From Pseudomonadales bacterium (GTDB lineage Bacteria > Pseudomonadota > Gammaproteobacteria > Pseudomonadales > Pseudohongiellaceae), in the NCBI GenBank assembly GCA_022827425.1, contig JAJDSZ010000079.1:1-32858 (forward strand): a stretch of DNA of 32,858 nucleotides. The letters are read 5' to 3'. Made by a program: the position numbers and the translations under genes. This document shows, piece by piece, positions 6,364-13,312 of the stretch. The notes beneath the pieces were generated by a model that saw nothing but the letters and a program-made list of their open reading frames with translations, made no database searches and had not been told where the DNA came from. Positions within the stretch are counted from its first letter, which is position 1. Each line of letters starts with the position of its first letter.

Positions 6364-8061
6364 ATGCCTAACAGGCTCGGCCGCGGCGCCATGCGGCCAT
6401 ACATTTTCGCGTACGCACTGCTGCTCGCCGCCTGGCCGGCGCTGGGCGACACCGTTCTGCTGGAGAACGTGAACGGATACACCCTCGACGGCAACCGCGA
6501 ACTCATCCGATTTTCCGCCCTGCAATTTACCGACGGAGAGGTCGACCGCCTGTTCGGCGCGGAAGACGTTCTGCCGGAAGATGCGGACCGGCGCGTCGAC
6601 GGCGCCGGCAGGACCGTGATCCCCGGCCTGATCGACGCTCACGGTCACGTGTTCAGCCACGGCCGGGCGCTGCTTTCGGTAATCCTGACCGGAGCGGCTT
6701 CGGAACGGGAAGCCGCGCAAAGAGTGGCGGATTTCGCCGCGGAAAATCCCGAGGTCGAATGGATCCAGGGCCGGGGCTGGAACCAGGTTCTCTGGGAGAG
6801 CAACGAATTTCCCGCCGCCGCCAGTCTCGATGCGGTGGTCAGCGACCGGCCGGTATGGCTCGGACGCGTTGACGGTCATGCGGCCTGGGCCAATTCGCTG
6901 GCGATGGAAATGGCGGGCGTGACGGCGCAGAGCGAAGACCCGGACGGCGGGCAGATCATCAGGGACGCCGACGGAAATCCCACCGGCGTATTCATCGACA
7001 CCGCCATGGGCCTCGTTTCCGGAATCATTCCCGCACCCGGCCGCGATGAGATCAAGCGGGCGCTTACAGTATCCATGCAGGATCTGGCAGGCTGGGGCCT
7101 GACCAGCGTCCATGACGCCGGCTCGGGTAGTGCGGTAATCGCAGCGTTCATGGAGTTGCTCGAAACGGGCGAGATGCCGATTCGCGTCAACCTGATGCTG
7201 GCGGCGAGCGATGAATTCTACGAGGAGCGCCTGACGGAAGGCCATTTCCGCGATGTAAACGACTTTTATGTGATGCATTCGGTCAAGGTGGTAGGCGACG
7301 GCGCTCTCGGCAGCCGCGGCGCCGCCTTGCTGGAAGAATACTCCGACGACCCTGGCAATCACGGTCTGCTGCGCTATACCGACGAGCAACTGGAGTATCT
7401 GATGCGCGCGGCGATGAACGCCGGCTTCCAGGTGAACACCCACGCCATCGGCGACGCCGCAAACCAGATTGTGCTCGATACCTACGAGCAACTCATCGAC
7501 GAAACCGGCGGGCGCGATCTGCGGCACCGGGTCGAACATGCCCAGGTGCTGACCTTCGACGACATCCTGCGATTCGCCGAACTCGGCGTAGTCCCCTCAA
7601 TGCAGGCGGTCCACGCCACCAGCGACAAGAACATGGCCGAGGACCGGCTGGGACCGGTGCGCATTCAGGGCGCCTATGCCTGGCGTAAACTGCTCGAAAC
7701 CGGTGTGATCATCGCCAACGGCTCGGATTTTCCGGTCGAGCATCCGAATCCTTTCCACGGCCTGCACGCATCGGTCACGCGCCAGGATCAGGCCAACGAA
7801 CCCGACGGCGGCTGGTATTCCGAAGAGAACATGACGCTGGAGGAAGCCTTCGCCAGTTTCACCATCGACGCCGCCTGGGCCGGACACCAGGAAGACGTAC
7901 TCGGAACGCTCGAGCCGGGCAGGAAAGCCGACTTTCTGTTGCTCGACCGGGATCTGTTCGATGTTCCCGCGAGCGAAATCTGGCAGATCCAGGTGCTGGA
8001 AACCTGGGTCAACGGCGAACGGGTGTATTCCCGCGCGACACGAACCGGCGCTGCAAATTGA
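6364..8061 (+). CDS. Exported amidohydrolase, YtcJ-like (amidohydrolase family 3)
   Basis: A 565-residue metal-dependent hydrolase of the amidohydrolase superfamily. Residues 1-29 look like a Sec signal peptide (MRPYIFAYALLLAAWPALG), so it acts in the periplasm. GLIDAHGHVFSHG carries the metal-binding H-x-H (H93, H95); downstream are the superfamily histidines in NTHAIGD (about residue 360) and HRVEHAQ (about 392), and the metal Asp in NGSDFPVEHP (about 455). The ending 'LGTLEPGRKADFLLLDRDLF' is the standard C-terminal strand. Length and order match YtcJ-type enzymes. Substrates of the family vary (amides, ureas, formamides), so the exact reaction is unknown. AGGAGA lies seven bases upstream. 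It heads an operon with the acylase 16 bases downstream. Confidence 0.88.
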   Translation: MPNRLGRGAMRPYIFAYALLLAAWPALGDTVLLENVNGYTLDGNRELIRFSALQFTDGEVDRLFGAEDVLPEDADRRVDGAGRTVIPGLIDAHGHVFSHGRALLSVILTGAASEREAAQRVADFAAENPEVEWIQGRGWNQVLWESNEFPAAASLDAVVSDRPVWLGRVDGHAAWANSLAMEMAGVTAQSEDPDGGQIIRDADGNPTGVFIDTAMGLVSGIIPAPGRDEIKRALTVSMQDLAGWGLTSVHDAGSGSAVIAAFMELLETGEMPIRVNLMLAASDEFYEERLTEGHFRDVNDFYVMHSVKVVGDGALGSRGAALLEEYSDDPGNHGLLRYTDEQLEYLMRAAMNAGFQVNTHAIGDAANQIVLDTYEQLIDETGGRDLRHRVEHAQVLTFDDILRFAELGVVPSMQAVHATSDKNMAEDRLGPVRIQGAYAWRKLLETGVIIANGSDFPVEHPNPFHGLHASVTRQDQANEPDGGWYSEENMTLEEAFASFTIDAAWAGHQEDVLGTLEPGRKADFLLLDRDLFDVPASEIWQIQVLETWVNGERVYSRATRTGAAN

Positions 8062-8077
8062 ATTGAGAGGAGTGACC

Positions 8078-10276
8078 ATGAACCTGTTGCGGCCGTTGCT
8101 GCTGTTACTGACAATTTTTGCCGTGGCCGCATGCAGCCCGGCGCCGCAAGGAGGCGATGCAAATATGAATACGGAAATTTTCAGCGACGAGGATGTCGCC
8201 CGCTGGCAGGAACGCGCTGCCAGGGTCGAGATTCTGCGGGACCGCTGGGGCATTGCCCATATCTACGGCGAAACCGACGCCGATACGGTCTTCGGAACCT
8301 TGTACGCCCAGGCCGAAGACGACTTCAACCGGGTCGAAACCAACTACATCAACGCCATGGGCAGGCTGGCGGAAGCCGAAGGCGCGGGCGAGATCTATCG
8401 CGACCTGCGCATGCGCCTGTTCATTCGCCAATCGGAGATGGAAGAACTTTACGAGAGCAGTCCCGACTGGCTGAAACAGTTGATGGACGCCTTCGCCGAC
8501 GGCCTGAATTACTATCTTTACACCCATCCGGAGGTCACTCCCCGGGTATTCAATCGGTTCGAACCCTGGATGGCGCTGACTTTCACGGAGGGCTCCATCG
8601 GCGGCGACATCGAACGGGTCAATATCGCCAGATTGCGCGATTTCTACGGCCCTGGCGACACGATCGCCATGGCCGACGACCTGGTGGTCGACATGGAACC
8701 GCGGGGCTCCAACGGCTTTTCCATCGCGCCGGCCAATACCGCGAACGGCAATGCGCTGTTCCTGATCAATCCCCATACCTCCTTCTTCTTTCGCTCCGAG
8801 TTGCACATGGTCAGCGAGGAAGGCCTCAACGCGTACGGCGCGGTGACCTGGGGACAATTCTTCATCTACCAGGGCTTCAACGAGAACACCGGCTGGATGC
8901 ACACTTCGAGCCGGGCCGACGCCATCGACGAGTACCTGGAAACCATCGTCGAACGCGACGACGGCTATTACTACGTCTATGGCGATGAAGAGAGGAAACT
9001 GCAGGAAAGCGAGATCGAAATCGATTATCGCGACGGCGATGACCTGAACACGCGCGAGTTCACGGTCTATCACAGCCATCACGGTCCGATCATCCGGGAA
9101 CAGGACGGCCGGTGGGTCGCCATCAGCCTGATGGAAGAGCCGGTGCGGGCGCTGACGCAGTCCTATCTGCGCACCAAGTCGCGCAATTACATGGAATTCA
9201 ACGCCAGCATGGAATTGCTGACGAATTCGTCCAATAACACCGTGTACGCGGATTCCGACGGCAATATCGCCTACTATCACGGCAACTTCATTCCGCGTCG
9301 CGACCCCTCCTTCGACTGGAACGCGCCGCTCGACGGCAGCGACCCGGCGACCGACTGGCAGGGCCTGCACCCGCTCGACGAGTTGATTACCGTGCTGAAT
9401 CCGCCGAACGGCTGGATTCAGAACACCAATAACACGCCGTTCTCGGCGGCGGGCGAATACAGCCCCCGGGCCGAGGACTATCCGGCCTACATGGCGAACA
9501 ATCCCGAAAATCCGCGCGGCATCCATGCCGTCCGTGTGCTTGAGAATAAAACCGATTTCACGCTCGATTCGCTGATCGAGGCCGCCTACGACTCCCTGCT
9601 GACCGCCTTCGAACCGCTGATACCGTCCTTGCTCGCCGCCGCCGATGAGGCGCCCGCGGACGATCTCGGAGAACAACTCGCACTGCTGGCCGATTGGGAC
9701 TATCGCTTCGACGTCGATTCCGTCGAAACGACGCTGGCGGTTTACTGGGCCCAGGCGCTGATGGACAGCGTCAGCGACGAGGCCGGTGCGGCGGGAATCA
9801 ATATCTACGACTACATGGCGGCAAACGCGAGCCCGGCGCAGCAACTGGACGCCTTGCGCGAGGCTTCCGCCGAACTGGAGTCAGACTGGGGTTCCTGGCA
9901 GGCGCCCTGGGGCGAAGTCAATCGCTACCAGCGCATCAATGGCGATATCGTGCAGCAGTTCGACGACGAGGAAGAAAGCTGGCCGGTAGGTTTCGCTTCC
10001 GGTCGCTGGGGCGCGCTGGCCTCCTTCGGTAGCCGCAAATATCCCGGTACGCGGCGCATGTACGGCACCAGCGGCAACAGTTTCGTCGCGGCAGTGGAAT
10101 TCGGCAACCCATTGCGCGCAAAGGCGATCACCGTCGGCGGCCTGCAAAACGACCCTGCATTGCCCCATTTCGACGATCAGGCGGAGATGTACGCCAGCGG
10201 CGAATTTCGCGATGTGCTGTTCTATCGGGATGACATAGAAGCGAATCTCGAGCGCAGTTACCGGCCCGGCGAATGA
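8078..10276 (+). CDS. Penicillin-acylase family Ntn hydrolase, lipoprotein
   Basis: A 732-residue N-terminal-nucleophile amide hydrolase (penicillin/acyl-homoserine-lactone acylase family). It begins with a lipoprotein signal (LLLLLTIFAVAAC, lipobox Val-Ala-Ala-Cys), so it is envelope-anchored. The alpha part has the typical VEILRDRWGIAHIYGET and AQAEDDFNRVE. The autocatalytic junction is PRGSNGFSIAP with Ser211 as the expected nucleophile; the later NSSNNTVYADSDGNIAYYH and YHSHHGPII are also conserved in this family. The start was set at the ATG after GAGAGGAG rather than an in-frame GTG or TTG codon upstream, because the lipoprotein signal starts there. It lies between the amidohydrolase and aminotransferase genes with 16-base gaps. 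It would cleave an amide bond in a peptide or acyl amide; the natural substrate is unknown. Confidence 0.9.
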   Translation: MNLLRPLLLLLTIFAVAACSPAPQGGDANMNTEIFSDEDVARWQERAARVEILRDRWGIAHIYGETDADTVFGTLYAQAEDDFNRVETNYINAMGRLAEAEGAGEIYRDLRMRLFIRQSEMEELYESSPDWLKQLMDAFADGLNYYLYTHPEVTPRVFNRFEPWMALTFTEGSIGGDIERVNIARLRDFYGPGDTIAMADDLVVDMEPRGSNGFSIAPANTANGNALFLINPHTSFFFRSELHMVSEEGLNAYGAVTWGQFFIYQGFNENTGWMHTSSRADAIDEYLETIVERDDGYYYVYGDEERKLQESEIEIDYRDGDDLNTREFTVYHSHHGPIIREQDGRWVAISLMEEPVRALTQSYLRTKSRNYMEFNASMELLTNSSNNTVYADSDGNIAYYHGNFIPRRDPSFDWNAPLDGSDPATDWQGLHPLDELITVLNPPNGWIQNTNNTPFSAAGEYSPRAEDYPAYMANNPENPRGIHAVRVLENKTDFTLDSLIEAAYDSLLTAFEPLIPSLLAAADEAPADDLGEQLALLADWDYRFDVDSVETTLAVYWAQALMDSVSDEAGAAGINIYDYMAANASPAQQLDALREASAELESDWGSWQAPWGEVNRYQRINGDIVQQFDDEEESWPVGFASGRWGALASFGSRKYPGTRRMYGTSGNSFVAAVEFGNPLRAKAITVGGLQNDPALPHFDDQAEMYASGEFRDVLFYRDDIEANLERSYRPGE

Positions 10277-10292
10277 AGTCCGGGGACACGCG

Positions 10293-11471
10293 ATGAATCC
10301 AGGTCACGGACGCCACTTCCTCCAGATACCGGGGCCGACCAACGTGCCGGAACGCGTGTCCCTGGCCATGGCTCGGGCGGTGGTCGACCATCGCGGCGCC
10401 GGCTTCCCCGAACTGACCTTGCGGATATTCGGAAATCTGCGGAAGGTTTTCGCGACCGATAATCCTGTACTGATGTTTCCGTCATCCGGTACCGGCGCCT
10501 GGGAAGCCGCCCTGGTCAATACCCTTTCCCCCGGCGACAGGGTGCTGGCCTTCGAGACCGGCCATTTTTCCACCTTGTGGAAAGAAGTCGCGCAAAAACT
10601 CGACCTCGACGTGGTTTGGGTCGAAGGAGACTGGCGCCGGGGAATCGATCCGCAGTTGGTCGAAGATCGGCTGCGGGAGGACAGCGGCATCGCTGCCGTG
10701 CTCGCCATGCACAACGAGACTTCGACCGGCGTCACCAGCGACATCGCCGCCGTGCGCGCCGCCATGGACGCCTGCGGCCATTCCGCCCTGTTGCTGGTGG
10801 ACGCGATTTCTTCGCTTGCCTGCGCGCCGCTGCCGATGGACGACTGGGGCATAGACGTCGTCATCAGCGGCTCCCAGAAGGGACTGATGCTGCCGCCGGG
10901 ACTCGGATTCAACGCCGTCGGCCCCAGGGCCCTGGAACGCGCGTCGCATTCGACTTCCCGCAATGCCTACTGGAACTGGCAGGCGATGCTGGACAACAAC
11001 CGGCAAGGATATTTTCCCTATACGCCGGCCACCACGCTGTTGTACGGGCTCGACGAGGCGCTCAAGATGCTGCTTGAGGAAGGCATGGAAAACGTCTTCG
11101 CGCGCCATGCCCGCCACGCCGCGGCGACGCGGGCCGCGGTCGCAGCCTGGGGACTGGATAACGTCTGCGTCAACGAACACGAATACAGCAATTCCACCAC
11201 GGCGATTCTGCTGCCCGAAGGCCGTGACGCGGATCTGCTGCGAAAGATCGTTCTCGAACGCTTCAACATGTCGCTGGGAACCGGCCTCGGCAAGCTCAAG
11301 GGCCGCTGTTTCCGTATCGGCCATCTCGGCAATTTCAATGACCTGATGCTAGCGGGAACCTTGAGCGGCGTGGAAATGGGACTGGAACTGGCCGGCGCGC
11401 CCCATGGCAAGGGCGGAATCAACGCCGCGCTGAAATTTCTCGCGGCGACCGCGACCAACCCGAACAACTAA
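10293..11471 (+). CDS. Class V aminotransferase, serine-glyoxylate / alanine-glyoxylate type
   Basis: A 392-residue cytoplasmic PLP enzyme. The N-terminus reads HFLQIPGPTNVPERV, the hallmark of the serine-glyoxylate and alanine-glyoxylate aminotransferases. The PLP lysine is in ISGSQKGLMLPPGLGF (K196), and AMHNETSTGVTSDI is the cofactor-binding segment typical of class V. Length is normal. Such enzymes move the amino group of serine or alanine to glyoxylate, giving glycine and hydroxypyruvate or pyruvate. It is 16 bases after the acylase, so released amino acids are a natural substrate source. No signal peptide. A hairpin-rich repeat separates it from the permease. Confidence 0.9.
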   Translation: MNPGHGRHFLQIPGPTNVPERVSLAMARAVVDHRGAGFPELTLRIFGNLRKVFATDNPVLMFPSSGTGAWEAALVNTLSPGDRVLAFETGHFSTLWKEVAQKLDLDVVWVEGDWRRGIDPQLVEDRLREDSGIAAVLAMHNETSTGVTSDIAAVRAAMDACGHSALLLVDAISSLACAPLPMDDWGIDVVISGSQKGLMLPPGLGFNAVGPRALERASHSTSRNAYWNWQAMLDNNRQGYFPYTPATTLLYGLDEALKMLLEEGMENVFARHARHAAATRAAVAAWGLDNVCVNEHEYSNSTTAILLPEGRDADLLRKIVLERFNMSLGTGLGKLKGRCFRIGHLGNFNDLMLAGTLSGVEMGLELAGAPHGKGGINAALKFLAATATNPNN

Positions 11472-11475
11472 CCGG

Positions 11476-11530
11476 GCCACTCCCCCTCCGGGGGAGTCAA
11501 ATTCGCAAAGCAAATTTGGTGGGGGCTGGA
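11476..11530. repeat. Palindromic intergenic element between aminotransferase and permease
   Basis: Two adjoining hairpins: ACTCCCCC (11479-11486) pairs perfectly with GGGGGAGT (11490-11497), and AAATTCGC (11499-11506) pairs with GCAAATTT (11510-11517) apart from one C/A mismatch. The 'CTCCCCC...GGGGGAG...AAATTCGC...GCAAATTT...GGTGGGGG' layout has the look of an interspersed palindromic repeat. It could reduce read-through or stabilise the upstream mRNA. Only one copy is in this window. Confidence 0.55.
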
Positions 11531-11562
11531 ACGCAACGCACAACGATCAAAAGGAGGACACC

Positions 11563-12927
11563 ATGGACCCGGCCACCGCGGTCAATACCAGCGCCGCCGT
11601 ATCCCTGCTCGGATTCGGCGTACTCATCTTCCTGCTGCTGTTCCTGATCGCGAAATGGAAATGGCACGTGTTCTTCGCCCTGCTGATTCCGATCATGCTG
11701 TTCGGGATATTGCCGGGCATCCAGCAGAACAATTTCATCGAAGCTTTCGAGAGCGGCTTCGGAACCACGCTCGGGTCTATCGGCGTCGTCATCGTACTCG
11801 GCTCGATCATCGCCGAAGCGCTCAAGCATACCGGCGGCATTCAGGTCATCACCCGTTCGATGGTGAATCTGGTGGGTTCGGCGCGCATGCCGCTGGCGCT
11901 GACACTGACCGGCTTCATCATCGGCATCGCGATCTTCTCGGACGTCGCCTACGTCATCCTCAATCCCCTTGTGCATTTCGCCGCCCGCACCATGAACGTC
12001 GGCATCGCCGCCATGTCCACCGGGCTCGTCGGCGCGCTGCAATTGACCCACGCCATCGTGCCGCCGACACCCGGCCCGCTCGCGGCCGCCGCGCTGGTGG
12101 GAGCCGATATCGGCAAGACCATCATCTATGGCGGAATCGCCTGCCTGTTCGGCTCGCTGGCCTGCTGGGCATGGGGCAAGTTCGTCTGCGGGCCGCGCGT
12201 GAAAACACCGGCAAGCGACGAGTTCGGCAGCGTCGAAAGCAGTCTGGAAGGCGGCGAGAATCTGCCTTCGACGCTCAGTTCCTATACACCTATCGTCATA
12301 CCCATCGTTTTGATCGCATCGCAAAGCGTGGTCTCGCTGGTATACGAGGACGGCCATATCCTGCGCACCGTATTCGCATACCTCGGCTGGCCGGTGGTCG
12401 CGTTGTCGATCGGCGTCTGGCTCGCCTATCGCAATATCCGCAGCACCGAGCAGCGCGAACAATCGCGCGACGCCTGGGTCGAAGCCGCCCTGAAGACTTC
12501 GGCGATGATCCTGGTGGTTACCGGATTGGGCGGTTCGCTGAGCGCCATCCTGCGCGGCACTCCGGCGGTAGACTACATCGCGGCGCTGTTTACCGATTTC
12601 GGCCTGCCGGCGATTCTGCTGCCCTTCACCATCGGCATCATCGGCAACATGATCACCGGTTCGACCACGGTCGGGGTGATCACCGCGGCTTCGCTGAGCG
12701 CGCCCATGCTAGGCAATCTCGGCCTGTCGCCGGAAGCGGCGATGCTCGCCGGCGCCAGCGGATCGGTCATCATCAAGTATGTCAACAGCAGTTATTTCTG
12801 GGTCTGCACTTCGCTGTCACGGCTCAGCGTGCCCGATGCGGTATTCAGCTACGGCGGCGCCACCCTCGTCGGCGGCATCGTCTCCTTCCTGGTGGTCTGC
12901 CTGTTCTGGATTACGGGGCTCGTTTAG
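11563..12927 (+). CDS. GntP-family permease
   Basis: A 454-residue inner-membrane transporter with about a dozen hydrophobic segments. Segments FAARTMNVGIAAMSTGLVGAL, LQLTHAIVPPTPGPLAAAALVGADIG and GNMITGSTTVGVITAASL are typical of the GntP (gluconate and related organic acid) permease family. The start is fixed by a strong AAGGAGG five bases before the ATG. Relatives import small hydroxy or sugar acids such as gluconate and glycerate; the cargo here is not known. Position after the aminotransferase suggests a glyoxylate/hydroxypyruvate/glycerate-related or amide-derived acid. Its stop (TAG 12925-12927) abuts the stop of the convergent small membrane protein gene with no gap. Confidence 0.85.
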   Translation: MDPATAVNTSAAVSLLGFGVLIFLLLFLIAKWKWHVFFALLIPIMLFGILPGIQQNNFIEAFESGFGTTLGSIGVVIVLGSIIAEALKHTGGIQVITRSMVNLVGSARMPLALTLTGFIIGIAIFSDVAYVILNPLVHFAARTMNVGIAAMSTGLVGALQLTHAIVPPTPGPLAAAALVGADIGKTIIYGGIACLFGSLACWAWGKFVCGPRVKTPASDEFGSVESSLEGGENLPSTLSSYTPIVIPIVLIASQSVVSLVYEDGHILRTVFAYLGWPVVALSIGVWLAYRNIRSTEQREQSRDAWVEAALKTSAMILVVTGLGGSLSAILRGTPAVDYIAALFTDFGLPAILLPFTIGIIGNMITGSTTVGVITAASLSAPMLGNLGLSPEAAMLAGASGSVIIKYVNSSYFWVCTSLSRLSVPDAVFSYGGATLVGGIVSFLVVCLFWITGLV

Positions 12928-13263
12928 CTACAGGCTGCCCCTGGAAACGAGGTTCCAGGCGCGGATGCCGAGAATGCCGACGCCGCCGGCCAGGTACATG
13001 ATGGTGACCTGATCGACGATGGCGTCGAGATAGGCGCCGACCACGTGGATGTTGGTCAGCACATTCGCTTCGCCGGCGACGAAAATCACCAGGGCCGTGG
13101 TGAGAAAGGCCTGGGGGCTGTTGGCGTCGATGTTGATCACGGCATAGGCGATGCCCAGCACCACGATCACCAGTGGCAGAAGGCCGCCGGGCACCGCGCC
13201 CGGAGCGAGTCCTTCGATGATTGCGGCCAGCAGGCCGAGACTGTAGGTGAGTCTTGTTGCCAT
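12928..13263 (-). CDS. Small membrane protein, hypothetical
   Basis: A 111-residue protein with about three hydrophobic segments (LTYSLGLLAAIIEGLAPG; GLLPLVIVVLGIAYAVI; ALVIFVAGEANVLTNI and a C-terminal VTIMYLAGGVGILGI). The start is the ATG at 13263, preceded by GAGGAG at the right distance; the longer open frame beyond it runs into the upstream dehydrogenase gene. It is 49 bases after that gene on the same strand, so it is likely cotranscribed. I do not recognise a family. A membrane anchor or small channel-like partner of the dehydrogenase or of a transporter would be guesses. Confidence 0.75.
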   Translation of the reverse strand: MATRLTYSLGLLAAIIEGLAPGAVPGGLLPLVIVVLGIAYAVINIDANSPQAFLTTALVIFVAGEANVLTNIHVVGAYLDAIVDQVTIMYLAGGVGILGIRAWNLVSRGSL

Positions 13264-13312
13264 TTTTCGCTCCTCGATTTTCGCCAATGGGGACAAGGCA
13301 ATCTCCACTGTA

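Noticed and set aside
7961-8077. N-terminal extension of the acylase
   Set aside because: It lies inside the amidohydrolase gene and precedes the lipoprotein signal, so the start at 8078 is preferred.
8105-9844. Long minus-strand open frame opposite the acylase
   Set aside because: It is a shadow of the GC-rich acylase gene; its translation has no domain pattern and is rich in Arg, Val and Gly, as antisense frames are.
11655-13001. Second long plus-strand frame inside the GntP gene
   Set aside because: Arg-rich shifted-frame translation; the GntP frame has membrane segments and a strong ribosome site.
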